A DNA stretch of 64,000 nucleotides from Dromaius novaehollandiae (lineage: Eukaryota > Chordata > Aves > Casuariiformes > Dromaiidae), in NCBI RefSeq assembly GCF_036370855.1, contig NC_088099.1, positions 17,637,501 to 17,701,500 of the forward strand, given 5' to 3'. The translations under genes and the position numbers were made by a program. Shown in pieces: positions 45,964 to 59,773 of this stretch. Every line of letters starts with the position of its first letter. The first letter of the stretch is position 1. The notes under the pieces were generated by a model. That model ran no database searches, had not been told where the DNA came from, and saw nothing but the letters and a program-made list of their open reading frames with translations.

Positions 45964-48900
45964 GATATCCCAGACCTTTCCAGCTTTCAGCCCTAATGGA
46001 AGAGTCTATAGAACTTTACAAGCATTAAACAGTTCAGCTATTACATGTACTTAAAAGGCCTGAAAGAATAATCCTGAACTAGTGAGAATTTTATAAAAGG
46101 TGCCACAGAGCAAACGGTATCATTTTTCTGCAACACATCTAAGAGGCTTTGAGCAGATCTGCTGGAAAGACATTCTTTCAAATTAAATTTTAGAGAAATC
46201 CGTGGAAGGACTGGCAAGGTTTCCCAACTCCCTTTGGACTTCAGCAAAGCCCTTCCTAATTGATAGCCTCATGCTTCAGCCTCAGGAGAGAAGGCCAGGC
46301 AGGTTGGTTCAGACCAGTGCAAGGAGTGCTTTGATGGCTTTGATGTGTACTTCTGCAGAAGCAGCTATCCTGCATTAAAAATATGTCTTTCCTGCACAGC
46401 AACTCAGCCTCACACTGAGAGAAAGAAGCCGACCAGAGGGAGGAAGCGAGGGCTGATGCCACGAGGTCTGTGGCAAGCAAAGCAGATGCATAATTTCATG
46501 CTGAAAGAAATCACCTGCTTACATAAACTGCCTCTGTTATTCCCCCATCACTATTGGTGCCATTTGCCTTTCCAGAAAGTGAGCCCACTGCATAGAAGCA
46601 ATTATTTTCTCTTTTTAGGAGATATTTTTGCTGGCAGAGCCAGACACCTCCTTTGCTTTTCAAAGTTTTCCAAGCACGCTGTTGTAACTTTCTGAGACAT
46701 ACTCCAGTGAAATCCATCAACACATATGTTACTTGGCCGTGAGTGCACACCATGGGTGGGTAGACATGTTCAGCTCCACCAGGTACTTGAACCGCCACTG
46801 ATGCACCTTAGGTATACAGTAAGAGCCAAGAGACCTGCACCCTGTGCTGCCATGTGTATCTTCATGTAACAGCAGTGAGGAGACTCAGCTTTGGTTCAGT
46901 AAAGCAGTAAAAGTTTTTTGACAGGGAACAGCAGTTTAAAGTTTAGAGTCTTCTCTGCTGCATTGAAGTCATCCAAAATCATGATTTACTGCATCTTCCC
47001 ACCCACCGAGTTGCTATTCCTGGGAGTAACCACCCAATCTGTCTTTTTCAGTGTATCACATGCTTCTGCAAGGCCATTTCCATGCATCAGCCCTACACGT
47101 GATGGGATGGAGAGCTTTCCACCCCACCACCTTTGCCACGGTCAAGGACTGGTTGTTGTTAAACTCCGTACAGATAAAAGTTGTTTCAGTTAATGCTGGA
47201 GGTAAAATCTCTCAGGCCGAACTTCTGGGCTGGCAAGGAGCTATATAACAGGAGGGCAAGTGGAGCTTAGAGTCTTGCAAGATGGGAGGGTGGTATTTCA
47301 TCATCTTCTGATCTGCCCTGCTCTTAGTTATTGACTGTGCAGAAGGAGGATGTCACTTGTCCAGGATGCAGATTTACTACCAGAAAGGTGCAAGTCATCC
47401 AGCAATCCAGCACTGAATAAGCTGGCAGGTAAAAGATAAAGCAGACAGAGAGCAGGAATCATTTATCTTGATAAAAAGTCCTCCTAATGCTTTTCTGAGC
47501 ATAAAGGAGTGCAAAGATTGAGATTCAGATGTGGGTGTGAGCAGACCAAAGGAGAGGGAAACAGCACACAGCTCAGGACCGGACTTGTTTGCCTTTTATA
47601 ATCATGAAAAGCATGAAGCAAATGGCAGAGAAACACAGGAGATCATAGACCAGAGCCTGCCATGGGCTGCTGCTGTGCACCCTATATCCCAGAGGAGACA
47701 ACTTTTGGGCAGCCCCCACAGAGCGGCATGAGAGCAGCCCAGTGAACGGCGCTCCAGCTTGCAAAGCGCCGGCATTCCAGGTGGGTGATGAAAGGTAATG
47801 GCCAGTGTTTATCCACTGTGAAGCTAATTACTTACAGAGATTAAGCTTCATGTTTGTACACTGCAGGCTCACAACCTGCCCTTCAAGTGTCACCAGATCT
47901 AAAGGATAGACTCTCAAAAAGGCATAGAGCATTTCTATTGCAGGCAAATCCACTACGCACTCATGAATCAACAGTTTTTCACTGTGAAAAGGTTTCTCCT
48001 GTTTTTAACCAAAGTGGACAATGAGAGATATAAAGCACTGTGACCTGTTTCGAAACCCGGACGCTTGTAGCGCATTGATCATCAGCCCTGGTCCATTGGT
48101 CGTGCCTGTTTTCAGGCATACAGCTCTGTTGCACGTGATGCAGTACAGTCACTCTGCTCTTTCACGTGCTGACAGCAATGCTTTGCCTGCCTTTGCTCAC
48201 TGGTTTTGAAAAACAAAGGAAATCTTTTCAAGCTGTGTAAATCCCTTAAAAGGAAGAAAACAGAATTAGCAGAGTTTTCACACTGTCAGTGTAGGAAGGG
48301 ACTTGCTCTCTCCAGTGTGCAGAAAATGTGCTTTGCATTAAATCCCTAACAGGGTTTGGGCAGTACAGACACTCTCACGGACATTGCGGGAGAAAAAGGC
48401 AGAGGAGGAAATCAGACCCTTTTCATGTTAATAGATCTACTGACTTCCCTGGGCCAGAATTTCCATTTCATAGGAAAAATTTAACGCTTTTGCTCAAGGT
48501 TTCAGAATTGAAGTTACACCCAGAAATGTCACAGCGAACAGAATTTCCCCTCTCCACATTTCTTTTTCTAAATTGGAAAGATGGGGTTGAGAACCCCTGC
48601 AAACAAAAAGCAGCAGAACCAGCTCCCCCCATTCCTAGGGATTCTGGTGATTTTGGAATGCCACCACCCCAGAGCGATCCCTGGGCATGGACAGCAGGGA
48701 AGGGGGCCAGGAAGGTCTTGGTGAGACAGGACGCATGTCCTAAAACTTCCTGGTAGATCACAAGATGTACTGAAATTTCCCAACTACAGTTTCTCGTGAG
48801 TAGCAGCTTACCTGAGCATTTGGGTGCAGGTGGCAGAGTGAGGCCGTGCTCCCAGTGCTGAAGTCCCATCGCCACTGGATTTGGGTGAGGACAGAGCCTT

Positions 48901-49300
48901 CCACATCACCGCTGCCATAGTTATAAAAGCAAACGCAGCAAGGTCCATACTATCATGCAAGAACGACTCGCTCCCATTGGGGGCTTTGCTGACGAGGGGT
49001 GCAGCTTGCTGAGCCCAGCCCTGGGTTGGTTCAGCAGCGCCGTGGCCTGGGGGACGCACTGGGCATTGCAGGGTGCTGCCAGGCCTCCCATCAGGGTACA
49101 GTCACAGTGGAGGCAGCTGTTTCAGAAATCAAGTTTTCTGACTAAAACATAAAGAGTACACAAGTTACTAGAAAGCAGTCTGATATTAATTGCTGCCAGG
49201 CCACAAGGGCTCAGGAAGGCAAGAGAAACCCAAGCTTGTTGCTCCCTGTGCTCATTGCAGCGGTGTACGCCAGCACTGCGGTGAAGGGGGCTGCACAGGT
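45964..49300. other. no gene recognised
   Basis: No continuation of the CR1 element and no other repeat or gene I can identify. Composition is mixed, with few CpGs. Confidence 0.5.
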
Positions 49301-49973
49301 GGCTCAGTATCACTACAGTTGCATGCGGTTATACTACAGCAGCATTTAATCCAAATATTTTCACTGTTAAAGATTTAGAGTACAATTATCCTACTCTATC
49401 AAATTTGCATGCACCATTAATTATCCATGCTGAAAAAGCATGAAAAATAAAAAAGCATAAAAATTGCTTTCAGTTTTTGTAATAGAAGACTTGACTTACA
49501 GGACTGTTGTCATAGCTGATCCATAGTTAAAAATTTAACAGCCTTGAGCTTGCTCTTGATTCAACATATGAGCTCAGTAGGGTAGAAAGCACTATATTCA
49601 CCCTTGAGTTATAACAAAGCTTTTTTGCAGATTTCAGTGCCTCTTGCTTATTATATACAGGAGTTTGTTTCTGAAAACAGTACCACTAGGATATTAGTGT
49701 ATTATACCAGAACAGCAAGCCTCTGCATAGATATGTACAAAATGCTTTAGAATTGTGAGGGAAGAGTAAAAAAACTTTCTTGAACAATGAGGAAATCTGG
49801 TCTTGAACTTTGTACTTTTTTGACCCACAGAAACAGCATCTTTTTATCTCTGTAAGATAATATCCCATCTTGTCAGCTGCTTCCTCAGTGCTAATGGATG
49901 AAATCGAGGAGGACCTCCCTTATCTCAAGTTTCATAGAAATCAGACCAAAAGCAATACCTCTTTAAAAGTAGC

Positions 49974-49979
49974 TTTATT
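49974..49979 (-). promoter_or_regulatory. candidate distal poly(A) signal for a minus-strand transcript
   Basis: AATAAA on the minus strand is followed about 15-30 bases later by a T/G-rich element (GGTATTGCTTTTGGTCTG). That layout is typical of a real cleavage site. It lies about 9.8 kb past the MTPAP stop, near the left edge of the AT-rich domain. Several other TTTATT words occur on the plus strand in between, so the hexamer alone carries little weight. Confidence 0.3.
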
Positions 49980-52900
49980 TAAACCAAATGTGTTAGATAC
50001 ATACAAAAATAGCTCAGTACAACAGTGATTATTACCCTGTTTAAATCTAAATATGATCTTTAAGCTTGACAGTCAAAGTATGTGCGATAAAGTCTTATCA
50101 GTAGATGTCTTTTCATCCTATTGTGCTACTCCTTAATCTGGTGTTACAGATACTAAAACAGGAAGTGTACCACATGATCTATACTCCTTTCCCCAATTCT
50201 TTTAGTGACAAACAGTAGTGGCAGTGTTAAATATGGTTATAATATCTCATTTAATTAAAAAAAAAGATTATTTGAAAATTTGAAAAAGCTATACTTTTAT
50301 CACAGCACCAACTGAGCTATTTATTGGATCAGTTTTCAAGTTCCAGATGAATTCCCCTTCTTCCAAATATACATTAGCTCACTCACAGAACCAGAGACAG
50401 GATTGAAACAGGCTGCTGGCTCACCAGACCTGCTCTCCATTCATCAGCGTGATGCTTCAACAGAAGACATGCTCCATTTCTTCCTCCCAGCATAAGCTGC
50501 TGTGTAAGTCAGTGACTTTTCAAAGATGCCTAGAAAGATTTGGTGTTTGACCTTAGAGCTCTTCGAAAGTTCAAGTTGCATTTAGATAAAAGTACTTCTC
50601 TGTCATAATTTGGTGTTCTGTCCTAATCTACCATCTACGTTTACATGCATTTCATGTCAGTGCAGATACCAGAAAACCCTTCCAATATTATTCTTTATGC
50701 ATTTATTCACAATCAATAACAACAATCAAAATCCTCAGCTAGTGTGTTCTGTTGAAAGCTGTTAAGCTACCAATACTTACGCAAACACATTGGCTACAGC
50801 TTCAGCTGTACTAGGAAGTGAAACTTGACCTTTAAGCAGGCACACAGAGTTTCCCTAGATTATGTTCTTGGTGGTGAGGCTTAATTTAAAAGATAGATTA
50901 AATCAAATTCTCACTTTGAGGCTGAAATAAAAATACCAAAGTTATCATCCGCTTCCTTTCTGAGTTCTGAGTTGCAGCTTAAAATCTTTGATTGCACATA
51001 TTTTTATTTCAAATCCATTACCTCCTCACTTCGTATTTTTCCTGTGCAAGGCATATTTTTATAAAATAATTAACTGAACCCCAGAGAATATAATTTCTGT
51101 AAATGGTTAGGAGTGATGGATAGAGGAGGACAGTCTCACAGAAATCCATATTGTGCTAGTAAACATGCCAACAAAAGTAGGATCATTAGACATCATCATA
51201 TCCAGCTGTGGACAACACCATGTCCAGGACTTACTTCCATCTTTGCAGAGAAAAATAAATGTGTACGTGACCTGATTGAGGAGCACCATCTGCAATTGCT
51301 TCAAAAAGCTATTCAGATCTGAAGTTATGAGGCCACAGAGAGTAAATCTGTCCTTGAACGTGTATGATGCAAAGCCTAATAAAATATCCTTTGGCTGCAA
51401 TGGTTGTCATAACTTATATTCAACCAACGCTGTAAGGCATTCCACATTTCTCTCAACGGTATGAGAAAGCTAACAGTTCAGGGAGACACACCATTTGGAA
51501 AAGAGCTACTCTCCCCAAAATAGGCATGCACAATATACTCCTGGGTTTCTCCTAGCTGTAGAGCTGTATTATTTGTAGAGCTGTTGTCTATGTATGATGG
51601 TAACAGAGGACCAGACAAAGGCACCTGGAAACTAGAGCACGAGGTGCTTGTGTGGGCATATGCAGAGATGGGCCACACTCCACAGAGTGTATGATATTGA
51701 TACACTTGAGATTTCCAAATCTACCTAACAAAAGCATTGCTAGGGCCATCCCTTGAAGCACTCACACTGGGAAAGCGATCAACATTTGGTTCCTGATCTT
51801 CAATAACCAAAGACTTTCCTGGAAGGAAGGGACAGCAGGATACAGCTGGTATATTCCTCAAGATGACACTGTGACGATGTGCAGTAAGGTGTCCAATAAA
51901 ATGCTGTATTGGATTAAACAAAATTATGTTCCCAATGACTTCATCTCCTGAGGATAAGCAAAGCTGATGTTGACTGAAGAGGTGAAAACAAAACTGACAG
52001 GTGAGCAAGTTTCTGAAGCACTATTACAGACATTAAAAGGCACGGGACTGCAAGAAAAACCCTGAGCTAGCCAAGTTACCTGCCAATTTCCCATGACTCT
52101 AAGTACATGAAATAGCTACACGAACATAAACTGCTGTCAGGAACTCAGGTTGGAACAGCATGATTGAGTATTTGTAAGGGCCTTCTCCTTGACACAGGCC
52201 CAGACTCTGACTGCAGAGCTGAGGTAAAGAGTAAATGAGCTGTTTAATCTGAAAAATTAAAACTCCTCGCATACAGAAAGTGTCTATCTATGCCAGCTAG
52301 AGAGCAACTATTTTACAACAAGCTGTTTATAGCCTACCCCTGCCAGGGGAGCAATTTAAGCAGTAACAGAATAGGGCTTTTTCTGTAATCTTTCCCATTC
52401 TCAGACTTCTTTGTAAAGTCTGCAAACAGAGATGCCAATGTACCCCATTATGACCTACATAGCAAACAACTGGACTTATGTTCCTATGGCACTATCACTG
52501 AAATGAATCATTGCTGCATCTCCTCAGCATTCTGGCAAGACGGAGAATTTTCTGCTGGGAAGTTTCAGTTGAATCCCCTCACCTACTGCTCTCATGACAC
52601 CAAATCCATATTTTGTGTTTATCACAGAAAAGAAAAACACCCAGCAAGAAAAGGCTCAACTTTAAATTCTATTCTTTGCCAGGAATAACAAGGGAGTGAG
52701 GGAAGCACAACTTTGAAAGCTCCAGCTCATTAAACTCCAGAAAAATAAATCAGTTCACCATAAAAAACAAACAAAAAAAAAAACCACCAAAAAAGCCAAC
52801 AGAATAAAGATGCTAAGGAAATTTTTTTCCAGACATGCACATAAATTGCACAAACATGAGCAGCAGAAACGCCCATGCTATAATATCATTGTCCACTCTC

Positions 52901-55900
52901 TCTGTATCTGAGAAGAATTTTAGGGCTGTGTCCTGCTGCTGTTGGAGCCAGAAGGAAAAAGACTGCTGGGAATGGGGATGACAAACAGTTCTTTGCCTCC
53001 TGAGGCTTAAAAGGCAGGTAAAACTAATAGATGACTTCAGAAAGTCCATGGGTCGGCTTGGCAATAAAAGGTCCCCACCGAATCAGAAAGATTAACTTCA
53101 GGGGAGGGCATCCCTACTGGGAGAGAGCAGCTGGCATTAGTTAATATTTATAGACCTCTGCAGCAATGGCAGAAGGACTCTAAAACAGTGTAGGAGATTC
53201 AGACTAGGTGTCTTTGAATCAAGGCTGCATTAACCTACGTGATCTGAAGCTTCTCTCTTATCAGCATTTGGAGCATAAAATCATATCACTCATGCCTAAC
53301 TGCCACATACTTGTAACCCTATACTTGTGGGATAAAATTAAATCAAGACAAACTGAGATGCCTGTATTCTCCCTTTATAATTTGTAAGGATAAAAATGCA
53401 AGTTTTTTTGCCAGGGCAGGGTTCAGGAACTTTAGATATCCTGCTAGAAAAAAATTCTTCTCTACCCATTAAGAGATATCATTCAGAATTTGTCAGCCAA
53501 CCAAAATAGTACTTCTTTTCTCTTCATTAGAAACCATGTTTTCTAAGTGACAGAAACAAACTTTTCACAGATAATAATTCACTTAGACAAAATATTAGCC
53601 ATAAAGTGATGTTAAAATGACAAAATGCAAGAAATGCTATCTCTACTCATGACTCAATAGTAGTTCCTTTGACCTTGGTTTTGTGTGGAAAATAGTAAAA
53701 GTTGAAAACCTCTGTTTAGTGAATTTAGCTTGCTGACAGTCAGGTTGGCTTTCTCAGGGGGTTGTTCTCTTCCTTTTTTGTGAGCTCTTCAGACACGGCT
53801 CCCCAGATCCTGAGGGGTTCAGAGATCATAAGCTGAATACTACTGCGCTACAAAACACGTTCTCATTTTTGTACACTGCAAACCTCTGCCTTCATCTGGG
53901 GAAGGAAAGCATCAGATATCTTATTCTTTATCTCACTGAAGACTTGAAACAGTACAATTGAACTGTAGTTTACTAGGACAAACATAAAGGAGGTCTTTAC
54001 TTTATTATTTATCTCCCAGAGGAAATATAAAGTTAATTGCTTGCAAAAAGCATTTCAAACATTATTGTCAATAGTGATAAAGAGGGGACCTTAAATCATA
54101 CAGCGTAAGTTTGTCTGTTGCTATCAGTAAGCATTTGCATTTTTAGGATAACTGAAAACCATGATGTTCTGCATTCCTAAGCCAATTGCAATGCAAACCC
54201 TCTTAAACATGGATTTTATAGCAGAACTATAATAACTGAGATCTTTAGTGGTTCGACAAAACAGATCACATTCATTTCAAATTAGATCATACTTTGCAAG
54301 CTCGTATATCAAGCAGTTATAGCAAACTGTCTTCTGATAGGTGTCTAGAGATAATTTTCAGAAGAAAAAGGTACGAGGCAGCTAAAGATCCACAGAACCA
54401 TTCTCTATACTGTATTTCTGGAGTCACTAATTCTCTGAATCCCATTCCTGGATGGAGTGAAGAATCCTTTTATTTACTTAGGTGCCTAAATAGTCACCTT
54501 CCCATAAACTGAACAGTGTCATTTCCATTCAGTATGCTTTCTCAAATCCCACCCTTTTGTAACAAGTAGTGCATCCCTGGGAGGCCTACAGAAAATTGAA
54601 GGAGGAAATCAAACTGGTTCAAAGAGACTGGGTAAGATTTCTTCTACTGCTGGATTATTATAGGCATCACTTTCCAATATATAATTAGTTTTGATAATTA
54701 ATCTAATAGTAATTACCATTTATCCCATTACTTGAAATATGAAGCCTTTATGTATTCTCCAAGTTCTTCCTCTTGTCCTGAAAGACTCTAATACTAGTTC
54801 TAATACAGAAAAAATGTATTTAATATTGTTTTTCAGACAACTTCTCATAAATACCCACCTTCTCTTTGCAAGAACAGCAGAGTATTACTTGTGTCCAGCA
54901 TGAGAAAAAGAGATACAGAATTATGTGAACTGTCTATGCCTTAGTAATTCATGGTGGTTTTTCTTCTGTTGTCAGACTTACGGATAAAACTTAGAAGACA
55001 TATTCTGGGAGATGCTCCATGCAAATTTTCAATACAGGGCTATAATGTTTACATTTAGTACAAATTTGCATCCACAGGAGAGCTCAGCATGGGAACAAAA
55101 ACCTATCTTTAAATTCTTGTGTAGAACAAATTGAAAACAACAACAGGGGAAAACAGAAATAATTTCAAAGGGTAAAGTGCCTCAAAAAGTTTGCATGAAA
55201 CTTCATTTAAGAAACCTGTAATATTAGAAAACAGAACAGAGTTCTTAAAATACTTGCTCAGTATAGGGTCCAAGTCCAGCTAACCTGATCACTCCACAAG
55301 CCACTGAAAAGGCAATATGAAAGAGGCTCAATCTACACAAGAAACTAAGCAGTAAACTTGCGCTACAATGAGAGCACCGTGCCTTAAAAACAACCCATTT
55401 CTTAGATGTAGCTATATTCACCATTGCTCCACAAAACACTATAGCCAAATCAACTCTTAAAAAAAATAAATAAATAAAACCCACAGATGAGATGTAATGA
55501 AATGAAAGAGCACAGGAGAAAGAAGCAGAGGGGAAGGCAAATCTTTCAAATCAATAGCACTGAATACAGATATTCCACAAAGAATTAATTAGAAGAAATA
55601 CTTATGCATATCTGCTCCACATCCATCTCCCAGAGCAAGCATGCCAAATAGTACTGTATTCCAACAGTGATACTGAATGCTAAAGGATTTAAATTGCTTA
55701 GAAATATCACTTTTTATTAAGGATTTTTATAGTCAGATCAAACAAGCTGCCCACTAGACAGGGAGAACTAGTTACCATTATTTACTGCAGAGTAGCAAAA
55801 ACAATTAACTTCTGGATCACCTGATATGACACCCAGCTCAAATCACTGACCAGATGAAGGGCTGACAGGTTACAAAATGAGAGACAGCTACACAACCATG

Positions 55901-56692
55901 GACGCAGATTTCAGTACACAGGGTACTGAAAGGACTACCATGCTTAAACCCACAGTACCTGTCTCACAGTTCAATACGCAATACCAAATCCTCACTGAAC
56001 CAGAAGGTCTTAGAGACAAAGCAGTGGATAAACACAAGAGGGCTATGTGAATCATATCATCAAGGGAGGGATGTTATCTCCAGGCACAGGTTAGCCTTAC
56101 ATAAATCCTAGTCTTTGTTTTAAACAAACCCATCAGGACGTCAGACCAGGAGGCCCAGGATGTGCAGACTAATTCTGTACTAGAAGAGAACTTCAGTGGT
56201 AATTCTGTGACGAGCAAGAAAAATCATTTGGAAGACAGGGGTTTCCAGTTAACAGGATGATTTCACTTTGAGAAACTTCCTAACTGTTGCTTCATCAGAT
56301 CTCCAAAGCAGCTCAAGCTCGAAAACCTATGCTCACTTGAGGCAAACTCAGCAGAGACATTTAACTAGGTTGCTGGCAAAATTATTTAAATAAAAATTCT
56401 TTGTCTTTTTCCAAACACACAAAATTGTGTCAAGTAAAAACATAGCCCAAACCCCAAAGAGAGTATAAACTAAACTGAACTTGCAAATTAAAGTTGTAAG
56501 AATGAAGACATACTGCTGTAGGAACATGGTTCCTCTTGAAATACAGACCCATCGTGAGTGCCACAAGTATAGCTGTGCTGCAGTCGAGAGCCTGACTGCT
56601 CTGGACCCAGAGGTAAAACAGCATCAGCATCGTGCCAAATCCAAGTCAAACAATTCAGCTGTGCAGCAGGATAGGGCACAATGCTGCATTTA

Positions 56693-56710
56693 CAGAGCTC
56701 TAGAGCTCTG
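56693..56710. repeat. perfect 18-bp palindrome
   Basis: CAGAGCTCTAGAGCTCTG is its own reverse complement and is built from two copies of AGAGCTCT. No mobile element is recognised around it. Confidence 0.85.
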
Positions 56711-59251
56711 CTGCTTCCACACCTGAACTAGTGTTTCTGCGTGGTGCTGTGCAGCTCTGTAGAGATGCACCAGCATACCCAAGACTAGTTCAGATTTGTG
56801 CACTATGCTCCATTGTGCTGGCACGGATGTATTTTCTGTTGCTCTTCTGTCATGCCAACCTTGTACTCACAACCTCTTACTGAACTTATGAGAAGTAACT
56901 AAAACTCACTGCCTCACTCTTGCTGAGACATTATTTTCATGTCATTAGAGCATATGAGCAAGCTCTCAAGTACAGACCATCTCCATGCTCCTCTCTTGAC
57001 AAACATCTAACTCTTGTTTCTACTGACAGAATAATATTGGCAAGGCTGATTGTTTCTAGCTATCTTCAGTGCAAGAAGGCGTATGCCCTCAGGAAATCAT
57101 GATCACACTATCTCCCTTGCTTGGCTAAACATCCTCCCCTTCCCCTCACACCTTGGTCCACTTCTTCCCTGTCTGGTTCTCTTCCCACAGGTGGCTTCAG
57201 TCCCAGCGATGTCACATGGCTCTTCTCCCAGACGCAACTGATGTTCAGGGGAAGCTTACCGTCTGCTCTCCACCCCCAGCTAGTAGCTACCTCTATGAAA
57301 TTAGCCAGGCTGGCTTGTTTATAACACCAAAGATGATGAAGCCTACAGACTTGCAGGACCAGCTGAGAGCAGAGAACAGTAATCAGCAGTTCGCCTCCAG
57401 CTCTCTGAACTTACAGATACTTAGTCTTTTCTTTGCTACAACAATGGTTTTGACTTCTATCTTTTCTTTCCTGAAATTAGCCTGCAGCCACAACAGTTCC
57501 TCAAAACTACTCCCAACAGGGACAGAAAGTTTAAATAGACAAATGCTGTGATGCTAAAAGAGCTCTGCATATACAGTAACCATGTTCTGCCGTCCCTTTT
57601 AAGGAATACTAAGCAGCTGGAATGCCTGTGCACATTTACATCTGAGGCATTTTGACCAATGGCACACGTTTCAGAGTGGCTCAACTGTTTATGGATCTTG
57701 GACTAAATGCATCTTGTGTCTCGGTGTCAAAATTTTTATCAGATCTTTCTTATCTAGATGAAACGGACTGAACCAATACATATACATTCTGAGGAGCAGG
57801 TATACACTGTCACAATTCTGGTGTATGCTTCCATCACTGCTATGCCATTTTCTTATTACAGTGTTACCCATTCTATTTAACTGTAAAAAATATCAAGTAA
57901 TCAAGTACCACTCTAAAAGCTTGAATAGCTACTGCTGGAGAAAACATCTCCCTAGGTTCCATAAAGATCAAGGCTCCTTACAGCATTAGTGACAAGCTTG
58001 GTGCCAAAAGGTTTGGTTTAATGCCAATAACACAACAAATTTCATACCAGCCACCAAAATGAAGTTCACTCACTAGCACAGGGATTTAAATTGAATTTCA
58101 AGGCTGAGTCTTGAACAAGTTAATATGAGAATTAATTCCTATGACCGAGATAATGAATATGCGAGTCATTCCTTCGACAAAACATTTATGAATAAGAAAT
58201 ACACACATATGAATATTATTTTAAAATTCAAATAAATTAATGTGGAGTTGATCTGACAGAGGGTCTTCAAGTCACTCAAGGTTTAACAGTTTAGAGTACT
58301 AACTGCTGAAGAGCAGTTTTTCTTGCCCAGAGGAAGGAGCAAAATTTTACACAAGTGCTTTGGAAGTATGCATTACGCCCACATTTTTTCCAATAAATAT
58401 ACCTCGGGAAAAAGAGAAAGCATCCTTTCCAACTGTTTATATTAACATGCCAGTTCAGACTACAAGAACATAAAGGAATTCCACACAAAATCATATACTA
58501 CTGCAGCACAAAAAAAATCTAAAAATACTGAAAATGAAACTAATCATGAACATCAGTATTGCATCTATATGATGTTCTCTGAGTTACCATCATTTCTTGT
58601 ACTGAATTTCTCTTAAGAGTAATGACAACAGTTTGTATAGTTGTTCATATCACAGTTGCACAGTTTTAGAGCACATAAGTGGCTCTAAGTTGGGCAGACA
58701 GAAAAGTTACAAGCCTACCTAGAATATCTGTCATTTGTCTCTGCTCTCCATTTCCCTTTCCATCTGACTTCACTCCCTCCAAAACACGCTCTTCTGTGGC
58801 GGATGCACTGAGAACTCAATGGCATCTTTGAGCCAAGGAGAAACATTATCTCTAATGGTCAAGGCAATCTGGGAGGGTGACAGGCCATGCTCTGCTCAAT
58901 ATCTGAAAAACAAGGAGGGACTGGGCACTGGATTCAAGGATGACAGGTGACTCCCATGGACCTCTACGAAGGACAGAGAGAGATGAAGCAAAAAGTGGCT
59001 GCAAAAGCCCTTCAGAACGTGAAATATTGGTTTAAAGTGAAGTTGAAGGCAAGATGACAGAGGAGTGTCTATGTATGTGTGGGTGGAACCAGTCCTATGG
59101 ATACTCACATGAAAAAAGACCTGATGGAAGAAGTTTGAGAACAGGTGGCATACACAATAGGAAACCCACTTTTCCAATATGAAATAGTTGTAGAATCCCT
59201 GGAGAGCAATGCTGTATGAAACTGCAAACCCTACTATCCAATTCCATCCTC

Positions 59252-59257
59252 TTTATT
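59252..59257 (-). promoter_or_regulatory. proximal poly(A) signal for MTPAP
   Basis: On the minus strand this reads AATAAA and is the first canonical hexamer I find downstream of the MTPAP stop, giving a 3' UTR of roughly 0.53 kb. The following 30 bases on the minus strand include a G/T-rich run (GGGTTTGCAG), suitable as a downstream element. The match is to a short motif and cleavage has not been shown. Confidence 0.55.
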
Positions 59258-59773
59258 GTGTCTTGGCACTATGTACATGAATGAAAAACAATTACAAACA
59301 TAGACACACGCACTTTGGTTTTACTGGCTCCCAGAATGCGGCTGCAATGGAAGTAACAGTACTAACATTCATCTTCTTTTAAATTGTGGTTTCACTGAAA
59401 GGTGGTTGCTTCTGGAGCTTTTGCTTATCACATCATTTGTGCATTAGCCAACAAAATTCCTGAAGGTTTTTTCCCATGCTCCTTCTGTCCGTATTTTTGT
59501 TAAAAACTATGCCCAACTGCAGGCTAATTCCAAAAGGTATCTGTAAAACTTGGATTTGAATGTTCTTCATTCATAGAACAGATGGAGAAGTGGAGAGTAA
59601 GGAGGAGATAATGTATAGAGAAGCAAAGCAGACCTGTACAGAAAGCATGGCAATGGAAAACAGAAGTCATTTGACTCTCCATTTCACCATAATAGAAATG
59701 TTAATGTCCTTCAGACTGTGTCGCATTCAATTCCTAAAACAGAATAGCAGCTACTGTGTTTCTACACGGAAAG
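59258..59773 (-). other. MTPAP: MTPAP 3' UTR (minimal)
   Basis: This is the stretch between the MTPAP stop codon and the first canonical poly(A) hexamer. It is AT-rich and has no sustained reading frame. The open frame on the opposite strand across 59560-59841 overlaps the MTPAP terminal exon and resembles nothing I know. Confidence 0.55.

Larger units (their letters stand above)
49300..59251. other. AT-rich tract downstream of MTPAP, no gene recognised
   Basis: From about 49.3 kb the sequence becomes AT-rich and CpG-poor. Frames of up to 132 codons exist but match nothing known. Plus-strand lines such as 51121-51180, 52021-52080 and 55501-55560 carry about twice or more as many A as T by hand count, but others (50041, 50641, 57001) are balanced. 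It may be intergenic or an extended minus-strand 3' UTR; see findings. Confidence 0.45.

Noticed and set aside
51107..52008. Possible pseudogene or DNA-transposon remnant
   Set aside because: Several short frames looked linked, but no known protein or terminal repeats could be recognised.
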